Source: Globisporangium splendens (lineage: Eukaryota; Oomycota; Peronosporomycetes; Pythiales; Pythiaceae). From it: 64,000 nt of DNA. Shown piece after piece: positions 1-9,687 of the stretch. Numbering within the stretch: position 1 is the first letter of the stretch; each line of letters begins with the position of its first letter. The position numbers were made by a program, and so were the translations under genes. Under the pieces are notes generated by a model. The model saw nothing but the letters and a program-made list of their open reading frames with translations, did not search any database and was not told where the DNA came from. Where the stretch lies: the NCBI GenBank assembly GCA_006386115.1, contig VFIW01000005.1, positions 372,001-436,000 on the forward strand, written 5' to 3'.

Positions 1-1822
1 CAAGGCGCCAGAACTTCTACAGCATAAAGCAGCAACTCCGGCATCTGATATCTACGCGTTTGGAATGTGCATCTTGCAACTGGTAGTCGAGTCTCCGCGA
101 GGCGAGGATCCAGGATACGTGAAGCGAGAGCGGCTTGAACTCAAGCCGCTTAGTGTGGAAGATGCCTGCTGGTGTCTCATCAAAGAGATGTGCGAACACA
201 ATCCAGAGAAGCGCGTGACAATTGCATACGTCGTCAAGCGACTTGAGCAATTTGCGCATCAAGAACGCGAAACATTTCAACTCAGGAGCGAGCTTGCTGA
301 TTGCTGCGAAGGATATGAGATCAAACGAGGCGTTGACTCGGTAAGTCTGCCACCTTTTTACCTGTTCTGCTGGTGTATTCTGTCCACTTCGCTGTTAACC
401 ACTCGTACCACTTTACAGACCGAATACGTTGACGCATCAGCATACATCATTCCGGGGACTGCGATGACGATTGGCGCCACTCTCGGAGTCCTGCAACAGA
501 GGTGCACTGCGCGGTCTCGAACGGAATGCATGACTGGCGACGTGCTGGCGCGTCTGCTTGACCTGTACGCGCAACTCGGGCAGAAAGGCAAGAAATGTCC
601 GCTTTTGGCGGTCGCTGAGTTTGGGAAGATCGTGTCCCGTCTGTTCGACTGTCTGAAGACAGCCGTCTCGAAAAAGTCGGTCAATGAACGCGAGCGAAGT
701 TTGATGGTCGAGAGATTGCACCAAACGTTCCACAAGAACCTGGATCACTATCAGGATATGACGAATATCTTCAAGCTTCATGCAATTCACGAGTGGAAGC
801 ACAACTACAAGGATGATGCGAGTGTGTGGAGTACAAATGCAGGCACCGCGGCAACCGATTGCAAAACTCCCGTCGATGAGCACGAAAGTGTGAGACTCGT
901 CGACTTTCGCAGTCCCCGCGATGGATCCTCATCACATTCCAGCAACCAGCTGTCTGCCTCGACTGAATTCACGAAGCCATCGTGGTGTTTGCCGCTGAGC
1001 GAACTCGTGTACGACGCAGACGACTCTATTGCAGAGGGGTCGTTTGGCGTTGTGCATAAAGGAAAATGGCTGGACAGTCCAGTTGCCATCAAGTTCTTGG
1101 GTTATGAGAGTGACCACGGCTCCGTCAGCAACAGGCTGTTCTTGCACGAGGTGCAGATCTGGTCGCAACTGAAGCATCCTCACATCATTGAGTTTTTTGG
1201 AGCTTGTCATGTCCAAAAACGCTACATTGTGTGCGAGTACGCTCCGCATGGTACGCTGAGTCAGTATTTGAAGCTCGACGAGAACAAGCACTTGGTGTGG
1301 GAGAAGCTGGATGAAGCCGCGCTTGGGCTGCGCTACTTGCATAAGGGCAACATTGTCCACAACGATCTTCGATGCGACAACATCCTGATTGGTGCAGACA
1401 AGAAAGCCAAACTGTCCGACTTTGGCTTGAGTTCAATTCCTGGCGTTGTCGAAGTTACAATCAAGAAGAACCGAATCGGTGCAGCGCACTGGAAATCTCC
1501 CGAGTGCCTTGCTGGAGCCAGGCCGTCCTTCGCCTCCGACATCTACTCGTTCGCGATGTGCATCCTCGAAGCCGTGACCAACGAAGCACCATGGGGAGCC
1601 AACATCTGTGCTGCATCGGTTGGCTACCACTTGAAAAGCGGAAGATGTCCACCGCGACCAGCGAATATAACGGACAAACAGTGGCATCTGATTGAGTGCA
1701 TGACACGTGAGGATCCGCAGCGACGCGCAAAAGTGGCTTACGTCGCGCGGAAACTATCCAAATTTGCTCAGGCCGCTCGAAAAGCACGCACTGAGCCAAG
1801 AAGCCTATCCTCGGCCCAGTAG
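1..1822 (+). CDS. Tandem pseudokinase-kinase (TKL type), copy A, 5' end outside the window
   Basis: This is the C-terminal 606 residues of an 853-aa protein that is complete in copies B and C; position 1 matches 45217 of copy C with no indel to the stop. The visible part starts at the APE-like motif (KAPELL) ending the first kinase domain. A linker follows, then a second kinase domain with a glycine loop (AEGSFGVV), VAIK lysine, HNDLRCDN catalytic loop and DFG. The second domain therefore looks active. The HRD arginine is replaced by Asn, as in copies B and C. Substrates are unknown; TKL kinases are Ser/Thr or dual-specificity signalling enzymes. A 78-nt in-frame intron-like segment lies at 341-418. 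The reading frame is open throughout. Confidence 0.85.
   Translation, partial: KAPELLQHKAATPASDIYAFGMCILQLVVESPRGEDPGYVKRERLELKPLSVEDACWCLIKEMCEHNPEKRVTIAYVVKRLEQFAHQERETFQLRSELADCCEGYEIKRGVDSVSLPPFYLFCWCILSTSLLTTRTTLQTEYVDASAYIIPGTAMTIGATLGVLQQRCTARSRTECMTGDVLARLLDLYAQLGQKGKKCPLLAVAEFGKIVSRLFDCLKTAVSKKSVNERERSLMVERLHQTFHKNLDHYQDMTNIFKLHAIHEWKHNYKDDASVWSTNAGTAATDCKTPVDEHESVRLVDFRSPRDGSSSHSSNQLSASTEFTKPSWCLPLSELVYDADDSIAEGSFGVVHKGKWLDSPVAIKFLGYESDHGSVSNRLFLHEVQIWSQLKHPHIIEFFGACHVQKRYIVCEYAPHGTLSQYLKLDENKHLVWEKLDEAALGLRYLHKGNIVHNDLRCDNILIGADKKAKLSDFGLSSIPGVVEVTIKKNRIGAAHWKSPECLAGARPSFASDIYSFAMCILEAVTNEAPWGANICAASVGYHLKSGRCPPRPANITDKQWHLIECMTREDPQRRAKVAYVARKLSKFAQAARKARTEPRSLSSAQ
341..418 (+). 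other. In-frame intron-like segment (exitron-like) in the 853-aa kinase gene
   Basis: The segment starts GTAAGT and ends with a pyrimidine-rich tract plus TTACAG, exactly 78 nt (26 codons) with no stop, so the frame is open whether or not it is spliced. Retained, it adds a hydrophobic run (FYLFCWCILSTSLL) between the two kinase domains. Spliced, it joins GVDS to TEYVDAS. The same segment occurs at 38970-39047 (copy B, minus) and 45557-45634 (copy C, plus). Splicing is inferred only from the site consensus. Confidence 0.6.
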
Positions 1823-2385
1823 CGCTTCACATTTGTGTAAAAAGAGAAAAGAAACACTTGTGTGTTGTTTGCATACCTTGGCTTCTGTCAATTGGAGTGT
1901 TGTGTTGCTTCGCTCGACCGTGTGAGGCGAAGCGTAGTCTCTTGGCGGCAAGCATTCGCCAGTTGAATCGTTCTGGCATCCCATCATTCTTACTTCAGAT
2001 GGCGTAATTGAATCGAAAGGACGCGAGGAAGACAAACGTGCGGCAGGTGATCGTTGGCGCTCGGCTGGGGGTTTCGCGTGGTTTCGAAAAGTGATCCCCC
2101 TTCTCTAGCCGAGCAGGAGTTCGGAGGCGGCAGCCACGTCCTGTTGCTCCTTCGACTCCCTCTTTATTCTACAAATTCGTTAATGCACCAGACCTTTCTA
2201 TATAAACAAAAATAGATACAGAAATGACCTCTCTTGCGCTGATTACCTCTTTACCTCTCATTTTGATACAGCACTGATGTGAAAGTGTCAACGAACAGAA
2301 TGATGGTCACTTTACTTCAAACAGCGTGACATCCACGATTGGATGCGTGTCCTGCCGAAGATGCATTCCTTCAGTACGAACACCA
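1823..2385. other. Intergenic region between kinase and aminotransferase pseudogene, copy A
   Basis: No gene is seen. Near 2060-2116 two short complementary blocks (CTCGGCT and AGCCGAG, with inner G-run and C-run) could pair into an imperfect hairpin. A TATATAAA stretch lies at 2199-2206, about 180 bp before the aminotransferase ATG. Positions 2331-2345 are the intact empty target site for the roughly 600-bp element inserted here in copies B and C. Confidence 0.5.
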
Positions 2386-4469
2386 ATGGCAGCAGCCCTA
2401 CAAGAGCCCAAATACGACCAAGAGACTATGACTCAGCATGCGACTTCACTTCCCATTTTGCTTCCAAGGCGCCACGAGCGACCAACAACAACAGCAACAA
2501 CCAGCATGAGCGGCAGCAAGCAGCTCCTCGCGCATGGCGTCGGGCGCGCGTTCGATATCGTGATGAAGAAGGGCAAAGGGTCCTGGGTTTGGACGAGCGA
2601 CGATCGGAAGCTGCTCGATTTCACGAGCGGCGTGTGCGTCACGAACCTTGGTCACAGCCACCCGCGGGTGGTTCGAGCTGCGCAGCAACAGATCGAGACG
2701 CTCGCGCATGGCATGGTACGTGTTGCGTATAACTTGTAAGCAGAATCCTAATCACAACGATCTAACCTTTTTTGTGTGCTGGTAGATGAATGTGGCGTAT
2801 CATGAACCGATTCTCGAGCTTGCGGAGCGATTGGTGCCACTCATGCCGGACGGGCTCAACTCGCTGGTGTTTGCAACGTCGTACGTTTCTGTCTTTTGTG
2901 TAGGTGCCCTATTCCTGCGCATCTTCTAGTACTCGTTGCGTCTTGTGATTTATTGTGTTATGCACAGGGGTGCGGAGTCCATTGAGAACGCTGTGAAACT
3001 TGCTCGTCACGCGACGGGCAAGCAGAACATCATCGTTTTCCAGGTAGGACAGAGACCCGAGTGTTGAGAGGTTGCTTCTAGCTGACTCGATGGATGGTTC
3101 CTGGATTCTACAGGGCGGGTATCACGGAAGAACGATCGGCGCCATGAGTTTGACCACGAGCAGGACATTGTACCGCACTGGGTATGGTCCCTGATGGGTG
3201 GCGTCACCGTCGTGCCGTATCCTTACGCTGTGCATGGACCCATCTACGATGAAGGTATTCATTTTTGCAACTCTACAAGTATATTGCATGGCATGGTGAC
3301 CAATTACTGACTCTGCGTGGCTGCTAAACACGTATACTTAGAGCTCTGCAGTGCCTGGTGTTTGGACCAACTGCGGCTGGCATTGAAGCAACAAACTGCA
3401 CCGACCGACACTGCCGCCGTTCTCGTCGAGCCGCTCATGGCGAGTACCTTTTTATCACAGAGTCATTGAGCACACGCAGACTGACAAGACGACAACACCA
3501 CCTCTTTTTCTTGCTTGTTAGGGTGAAGGCGGGTACTTGCTGCCACCAAAGAGCTTTATCCAGGGCGTGCGGGAGATCTGCTCGGAAAACGACATCTTAA
3601 TGATCACGGACGAAGTGTGTGCTCCTGATGGCATCGCCCTGAGCAAACAGGTTCATCACCATTTCGGTTTCTGTGTGATTTCTCGTAGGTGCAAAGTGGA
3701 TTCGGACGTACGGGCGAGTACTTCGCGACCAACGGACATTTCGACGTGGTTCCAGACATCTTGGTCGTTGCAAAGGGCATTGCGAATGGGTTCCCGCTGA
3801 GCGTGGTTGCAAGTCGCAAGGATTTGACTGATTTGCAGGTAACCTCCATGCCACGATTGCTGTTGAAGCATGCAAGATCAACCTACATGATTGCCTAGCG
3901 TTTCTACTTAGGTTCCAGGTGCGATGGGCGGCACCTACGCTGGAAACCCAGTCTCCTGCGCCGCCGCGATCGCTACTCAGGTATGTGGTACATGCATACT
4001 CCCTTCGGTCTAGGAGTACTGACTGACCAACAAAATCTCTCTAGGATGTGATTCGAGATGAACTTGTACTCGAGAACACGAAGGCTCGATCACGACAGTT
4101 TTTCGCTGGACTGGAGCGCTTTAAAGCATCCGGAAAATACCCGATCCTTGTACGTTCATGCCAGCGACAGTCTCTTTGCCAAGTAACTGCTGACTTTTTG
4201 TTTGTGTACTGAGTTAGGATGTCCGAGGTCTCGGTCTCATGGTCGCGATTGAGTTCGACGCAAAGGCTGTCCCTGTGGGCACCGCTGCACGAATCTCGCA
4301 ATCCTGCTTGGCTCACGGTATGATGGTCCTCACGACCAGCATCTTTGAGACGCTTCGATTCATGCCGCCGCTCACAGTCTCTGCTGAGGAGTGCGACCTG
4401 GGTCTCGAGATTTTTGAAAAGGCTCTGCAAGACGTCTTCCAGCAGAGCGTCCTCGATCATGAACAATAG
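2386..4469 (+). pseudogene. Class III aminotransferase (4-aminobutyrate/ornithine type), frameshifted, copy A
   Basis: The spliced product aligns end to end with the intact aminotransferase at 59342-60793. It includes GGYHGRTIGAMSLTTS, the PLP-lysine region [16 protein letters not shown] and MGGTYAGNPV. Nine introns can be placed, with donors after HGM, ATS, VFQ, YDE, PLM, TDE, DLQ, ATQ and PIL. One base is missing in the GYGPLMGG stretch, giving an in-frame TGA at 3192-3194; the correct frame resumes one base off and is then open to the normal stop. The intron after PLM starts with GC at 3440-3441, where B and C have GT. The ATG at 2386 is the first in frame. The frameshift is shared by all three copies, so the gene was probably broken before triplication. 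Confidence 0.8.
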
Positions 4470-5371
4470 GACGTTTTGCACAGAAACGAAAGGGTCTCAC
4501 GTTTGCAGGCGCCTTTTGTTCGTGCTTTCCTTCGAAAAGCCTCAAGTTGCTCAGTTATCGAGTCTTTTGTACAGCCATAACGAATTGTGTCAATTCGATC
4601 CTTGTCCTTGCTTGACGACGGAGTTTGCTTCCTCGTTATACGTTGCACTCGGCTCGAAGACGCGTCTTAAGTCGACTAAACAGTCTCTACATTCTTGACT
4701 GAACCACAAGACACGCGTCCTGGCGAGAGAGATCTAGGATTGAGTGTCTCATTCTCGGTTGAAGACAATGGAATTGAGATCGTGAACCGACGGAAAGTAC
4801 CCTTGTGGATTTCACGTCGTCGGAGAGAGATCACCAACGTGTGTTATCGTCTGTTGATCTACCGCTGGTGCTAATAGCCTCGGTAATGACTCCGGTTCCA
4901 GATTCGAGGAGCGCGACTATATTTCTCATGAAGCTGGAGCATGCACTCATGCCAAAGCGCACGCAAACTCCTCCAAAAACAAAGAAGTAAATGATCCTTT
5001 ATAACACTGCTGCTCAAATTTGCGGGTAATAGTCGAGAGCAGTATGTGAGTACAAAATGTGCTCTTGAGAATGGGGTCATCGAATGCGAGGCAGCGGATT
5101 GTCAGAACAACCCGACCCTATGTTGTGACAATCAGGCTGTTTTGGCCGTTTTGTATGCACAACTATCTGGAAATGCAAGAACGAGCATGCATTTTTTCCT
5201 CTCCTTTTCGCAAGTATCCTATCGACCATGCAATTTTAGCACGTCAAATCCAGAGGCTGGTTCTGACGCATCGACTCCTGAACGTACCAAGAGTTGGGCG
5301 GAGTTGACGGGCAATCAGCATACCGACATCAAAACCCGTTCCATCACGCCAAACTGGAACAAACCTTCTTA
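4470..5371. other. Convergent intergenic region, copy A
   Basis: This lies between the aminotransferase pseudogene (plus) and the kinase (minus), so it is the 3' flank of both. Short open frames are present but none resembles a known family, and the longest runs antisense into the kinase. Near 4968 the copy has CTCCTCC where B and C carry a 6-bp longer CTCCTCCTCCTCC, a marker separating A from B/C. Confidence 0.5.
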
Positions 5372-7609
5372 TCACCCAACCAACCGCTTCAAGCTGGCTT
5401 TGCTGTTAAGTGGCATCGCAGCAGACTGCGAAAGAGCGTACAGCTTGTCCACGACCGAAGCAATTCGTATGCGGTGCAACGGATTGGTGGCACACATCAT
5501 CTCGATTAGGTTCCAGTGTCGGTCCGTGAATTGACCAGGACGCAGTGGGGGTTTGCCGCGCTTAATGTGATAGCCTGCAACTGGATCGTCCATACGTCCC
5601 CATGGATGCATGCCTGTTACAGCCTCTAAGATGCACATACCGAACGAAAACATACCTGAGGCAAGCGTGAGACGCTCTCCTTTCAAATACTCGGGTGGTT
5701 TCCACTGCTTCGCACCAATTTTCTTGTGATCAAGTCTCGCTTCGGCTCGCAGCAGGATGCAGCTTAAACCAAAGTCGGTAATTTTCGCCTTGCCGTCTAT
5801 ACGAGCGAGGAGATTGTCACACCGGAGGTCGTTGTGAAGCACATTCATGTCGCGCATATACTGAAATCCAAGGCCGATCTCGTACAGCTTTTCCCAAGTG
5901 TGATCGCGGTTTTGCTGTCGGCTTAAATAATCTTGAAGCGTTCCATTTGCAGCAAGTTCACAGACAAAGTATAGCTTTCCAATTTGGCAAGCACTGCAGA
6001 GACGAACAAAATGAGGGTGATTGAGCTTGGACCAGACACCTAGCTCGTGCTGAAACATCTCGCGATCATTGTCGTTTGCTTCTTTCTCCAACCCTACAAC
6101 CTTGATCACTACAGGCGTGTCGTCCCATTTCCCTTTGTACACTTTTCCGAAAGCACCAGAACCAATTTCTTCGTCTGTTCTATAGTTCAGCTCGTTTGGC
6201 GGAATGAACCGCAGCGGCTCTCTAGGATAAAAGTGTCTTCTCTCCTGACTGCTGTCGTAAGCCGTTTCATGATGCACAGTGGTGACTGCATTACTGGCAC
6301 GAATTTCAAGTTCGGCTTGTGCGCTTAGAGAAGAATCTTTTTCGTCGTTTTCTCGCCATGCATGGATTGACCCATAAGTGAACGCCGGAAATGCGTTTAG
6401 TACGCCGTCGATCTCTCGACGAAGAGTGTTGAACTTCAAAGACACCTCCTGACTTCGTTCACGTCGTTTAATTGATCTCTCATGGACACCGACAATCCCC
6501 AAGATTTTATCAAAGCTCCCTAGGGAGTGACAAAATTTTTTGACAGCAAGCACGTCTGGAAGGGCTGGAAATTCAGAGAGGTGTTTTTGAATGTCGACCA
6601 GTCGCTTGCAGATGTTGTCAATTGCCCCACGGTGACGATGGCAAAAGCTGCATTTCGATGCTAATTTATCCAGGTGCATAGCAATCGAACTCTGCAGCTG
6701 TGGAGTCACGAATCCTTCGTACGCGTGCAGCTCATGAAAGTAAGTGAAGTCGACTGAAAGCGATTTCGCGAGACTCTGCACAAGCACTCCTGGAGCAGCA
6801 CATTGACGCACTTGCTTCGCTTCATGGGCAGAACATTCTTTGAGATGGTCCACCACATTGTCCACCGTCGTTCGCCAAGAAGGATCAAAGCAGCACATCC
6901 GTCGTGCAAGGTTCCATTCTGCTTCTTTCAGCAAAAACATACCATCCACGATATCGAGCCAATCACGACGGTCATTCTGACTCCACCCAGCGACGCTAAA
7001 CGAATCCGTGAAACCGTCGATCGAGCTTACAGCATCCAATATCAGCATGCCGAAACAGTAAATATCCGACAATTCTGTTGGCGCTTCCTGCTTGCTCAAG
7101 CACTCTGGAACACTCCAGCGTGCGTCGCCTCTTTCGCTCTGGGGATCATCACTCGCAGGCTCAAAGCCGCACTCAGCAATTCTCGCGACACCATCAGAGC
7201 CAATCAAAATTCGATCGCATCTCAATTTGCCCAGAACCACCCTCTTGCTGTGCAAGTATTTCAGCCCAAGCGCGATCCCGTACAATCGGTTCCACACCAA
7301 GTGGCGATTTTCGTTCATGCGCAAATATTCCCGCAAAGAGGTTGTCGATGTGATTTCGAAGGTCAACAAGTATGGACGGCGCAAGTGGCAGGCTCCAAAC
7401 ATTTTGATCACGTTAGCATGCTCTTGGTGCGTGTGTGTCGTATCGCGCTGGATATTCTCCAAGCGTCTACGCAAAAGCTCCATACCTTTTTTGCTGCATT
7501 GGTCGCAATAGGAAGTAATTTCGTGCTGCAGCAGCGAAATCGACTCTGCGATGTCTCGTTTGTCTTTCAAGGTGGCGAAAGTCGGTTTTTGTCTTCCACC
7601 ACGCTCCAA
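5372..7609 (-). CDS. Tandem pseudokinase-kinase region of an ankyrin-kinase gene, copy A
   Basis: The open frame of 745 codons begins at TTG, not ATG, which suggests it is a downstream exon rather than a whole gene. The first domain is degenerate: the HRD loop reads LGKLRCDR and DFG reads AECG, so it should be a pseudokinase. The second has GSGAFGKVYKG, VVIK, HNDLRCDN, DFG and a PPE motif and looks active. It belongs to the tyrosine kinase-like (TKL) group. Upstream on the same strand is an ankyrin ORF (7794-8768) and a probable linker exon (about 7785-7635, ending before GTGAAG). Joining these gives ankyrin repeats, pseudokinase and kinase in one protein. Copy A differs from B at ten residues by my count, while B and C differ at two. 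Confidence 0.8.
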   Translation of the reverse strand: MERGGRQKPTFATLKDKRDIAESISLLQHEITSYCDQCSKKGMELLRRRLENIQRDTTHTHQEHANVIKMFGACHLRRPYLLTFEITSTTSLREYLRMNENRHLVWNRLYGIALGLKYLHSKRVVLGKLRCDRILIGSDGVARIAECGFEPASDDPQSERGDARWSVPECLSKQEAPTELSDIYCFGMLILDAVSSIDGFTDSFSVAGWSQNDRRDWLDIVDGMFLLKEAEWNLARRMCCFDPSWRTTVDNVVDHLKECSAHEAKQVRQCAAPGVLVQSLAKSLSVDFTYFHELHAYEGFVTPQLQSSIAMHLDKLASKCSFCHRHRGAIDNICKRLVDIQKHLSEFPALPDVLAVKKFCHSLGSFDKILGIVGVHERSIKRRERSQEVSLKFNTLRREIDGVLNAFPAFTYGSIHAWRENDEKDSSLSAQAELEIRASNAVTTVHHETAYDSSQERRHFYPREPLRFIPPNELNYRTDEEIGSGAFGKVYKGKWDDTPVVIKVVGLEKEANDNDREMFQHELGVWSKLNHPHFVRLCSACQIGKLYFVCELAANGTLQDYLSRQQNRDHTWEKLYEIGLGFQYMRDMNVLHNDLRCDNLLARIDGKAKITDFGLSCILLRAEARLDHKKIGAKQWKPPEYLKGERLTLASGMFSFGMCILEAVTGMHPWGRMDDPVAGYHIKRGKPPLRPGQFTDRHWNLIEMMCATNPLHRIRIASVVDKLYALSQSAAMPLNSKASLKRLVG

Positions 7610-7793
7610 AAAGTGGTCCTCACAATTTCTTCACCTGATTCCCAGTTATCGCGCCAATCATTACGAGTGATGTCTGGAAAATTCAAGTGAGCTGTTCGCA
7701 GCATGTGGTCCAACTCCATGTGAAAATCTTGAAAAGTGATTGTTACCTTTCGACTGGCAACGAGGCGCGTGACAAAACCTCTCTTCTGGCAAA

Positions 7794-8768
7794 TCAGTCG
7801 GAAAATGACCAATCGGAAATGACAATGACGTACTGAAGAATCGTCGGCTCTGGTATTTTTTCGCGCTGCAAAAACTGGGTATTGATCTCCTCTAAGCGGT
7901 CCACCAGGCGAACCCACATCGTTGCCATTTCTTGCATTTCTCCTCGACAAGAAACCAGTGTCTCCAACGTAGCAGAAAGTAGAGATGTTCCAGAAGCTGT
8001 GACGTTCGTAAAGAGCCCACATTCCAACAGCAGGCGAACAGTTTCAGCGTGATTCCAACGAGCAGCTGCGATTGGTGTAGTTTCTCCTCTCGAATCTTGG
8101 ACGTGCACGGATGCCCCCTTCTTGATCAGTGCTCTTACAACTTCAACCTCTCCCGAACTTCCAGCAGCCAGCACCGGCGTTTTTCTCTTTGCATTCGCCA
8201 AGTCAATCCATGTACCGTGGGGAAGTAGGACTTGGACTAGTTCGACATGCCCAGTTCGAGCTGCAGCAATCAAAGGCGTATTTCCGTCTGTGTCAACACT
8301 GTCGACTTTCGCCCCATGTAGAACCAAGAGCTCTGCAATCTTGTCATGGCCGTTGTGAGCCGCGATATGTAAGGGTGTCGTTCCAAACGTATCACTCTGC
8401 TCAACGGCTGCATTTTTGCCGAGCAACTTGGAAACGACTGGCAAGTACCCCATACTTGAGGCAGTCCAAAGTGGAGACTGGCCAGAGTTACTCAGCGAGT
8501 CAGGCTGAGCTCCCTTGTCCAGCAAGATTTCCACAATGTTCAAGTGGTCCATCTGTGACGCGACCCACAATGGCGTCTGACCGTACTTATTGGGCAACTC
8601 TAGGCTCGCGCCGTGAAGTAGCGATATAGACACGATGTCGCCTGATCCGTTGTGCGCTGCAATCCAAAGCGGTGTCTGTTCTTGACTGTCTTTGGCATCG
8701 ACGTTCGCATTCTTGCACAGGAAAAGACAAACAATCTCAGTATGGTCTTTCTCAGAAGCAATCCACAA
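7794..8768 (-). CDS. Ankyrin-repeat exon(s) of the ankyrin-kinase gene, copy A
   Basis: About eight ankyrin repeats follow each other (TPLWIAAHNG, TPLWVASQMD, TPLHIAAHNGH and so on), spaced about 33 residues. The frame starts at TTG in mid-repeat with a stop just upstream, so the true 5' exon was not found. Near the 3' end, after PTILQ, a GTACGT donor occurs, and a short intron of about 50 nt would lead into the linker exon that continues KRGFVTRLVASRKVTITFQ towards the kinase frame. Ankyrin repeats bind protein partners, so the ankyrin part probably targets or regulates the downstream kinase. The exact donor/acceptor pair is uncertain. Confidence 0.75.
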   Translation of the reverse strand: MWIASEKDHTEIVCLFLCKNANVDAKDSQEQTPLWIAAHNGSGDIVSISLLHGASLELPNKYGQTPLWVASQMDHLNIVEILLDKGAQPDSLSNSGQSPLWTASSMGYLPVVSKLLGKNAAVEQSDTFGTTPLHIAAHNGHDKIAELLVLHGAKVDSVDTDGNTPLIAAARTGHVELVQVLLPHGTWIDLANAKRKTPVLAAGSSGEVEVVRALIKKGASVHVQDSRGETTPIAAARWNHAETVRLLLECGLFTNVTASGTSLLSATLETLVSCRGEMQEMATMWVRLVDRLEEINTQFLQREKIPEPTILQYVIVISDWSFSD

Positions 8769-8910
8769 TGGCGACAGTGTCAGTTTTTACTGGATTGGTA
8801 AGCTTGACAGCTCGAGCAAATTCCATCCTTGTGCGTGCAATAGCTCTGTATGCGGCAAATTGTGTTCCGAATGCCACTGTACTGATTCTTTTGTCTACTT
8901 GTAGTATGCA

Positions 8911-9090
8911 CGATGTGTCGGTCTGATGGCCGCGATAGAAGCTGTCCCAGTGGGTCCCGCTGCACGGATTTCGCAAGCTTGCTTGTTGCATGGCATGACG
9001 GTCCTCACGACGAACATTGTCGAGATGCTTCGCTTCATGCCGCCGCTCATGATTTTGGGTTGAGAGGTCTCAAGAATCTCGAAAAAGACA
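8911..9090 (+). pseudogene. Relic of the last exon of the class III aminotransferase, copy A
   Basis: Translated in the aminotransferase frame this reads AVPVGPAARISQACLLHG and MLRFMPPL, parallel to AVPVGTAARISQSCLAHG and TLRFMPPL of the broken gene at 2386-4469. It then stops early. A few codons are missing after the MAAIE stretch. Only the terminal exon is recognisable. It lies directly upstream of the ankyrin-kinase gene on the opposite strand and recurs in copy B (29683-29862), so the region once carried another aminotransferase copy. Confidence 0.75.
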
Positions 9091-9100
9091 CCCCCAGCAG

Positions 9101-9687
9101 CAGATATACGAACTTAATCCGGGGAGAGAACCAATACGGACTTTTGAAACGAGGCATGCGGATGTATACGAATTAGTTTGCCTTGTCTTGTTTATGCAAC
9201 GCTTTGAATCTGGGCTGAGTCTGTTTTGAATCTGGCCTGGATCTGGCAATTAAAGTCGGTGTTTGAGATGGGTTCTGCCTGGCTGCACGGTCACCAGACT
9301 CGACGTGATCCCTGCGTCTTGATGAACAGCATGGGACGTAGGACCTGTAGACCATCAAGTTGTGCAGACACGAAGAGATGCACTGTAGCACCATTGCCCG
9401 AGGTCCGTCTTGTCTGCTGCAACTGTCAACGCGCAAGCACGCGGCGGGAGCGTGTGGCGGGAACGGAACCTGAATCAGGACTCAAATCACTCGAGGTCAC
9501 GCCACTTTCTCTCTTCTCACAGTGGGAGAAAGATTAACAACTGCAACACAGACGCATGGGCCACTACGGGCTGAGGGAATAGAGGCGAGCCATATTCTAC
9601 AAACCATCCATTTTCGTCGCGCTCACTCTTCGATTTGCTGTCTGGTCCCGCCACGTCTTGTGTCATTTCTATTCGAGTTCGCACTTC
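9101..9687 (+). other. 5' flank of pseudoprotease 1; includes the empty site of the MULE
   Basis: No gene is seen. The sequence is nearly identical, inverted, to 22989-23575 with the MULE removed. Positions 9166-9174 (ATACGAATT) are the single-copy version of the 9-bp target duplicated around the MULE in arm B. Confidence 0.7.
9623..9629 (+). promoter_or_regulatory. Oomycete initiator-like motif (TCACTCT) of pseudoprotease 1
   Basis: TCACTCT fits the oomycete initiator consensus YCAYTYY and is followed by CGATTTGC, which resembles the flanking promoter region. It sits about 60 bp before the ATG at 9688, a normal distance for oomycete transcription starts. The identical motif precedes pseudoprotease 2 at 23047-23053 (minus). 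Confidence 0.45.

Noticed and set aside
2060..2116. Possible tRNA or structured RNA in the kinase 3' flank
   Set aside because: Arms and loops do not fit a tRNA; only an imperfect hairpin is present. I found no tRNA or rRNA gene in the window.
5046..5534. 162-codon frame overlapping the kinase 3' end (also in copies B and C)
   Set aside because: It overlaps the kinase antisense for a third of its length and shows no family; conservation among copies only reflects recent duplication.
6803..7690. 295-codon frame antisense to the pseudokinase of copy A (287 codons in B and C)
   Set aside because: It is opposite a conserved kinase frame and without motifs.
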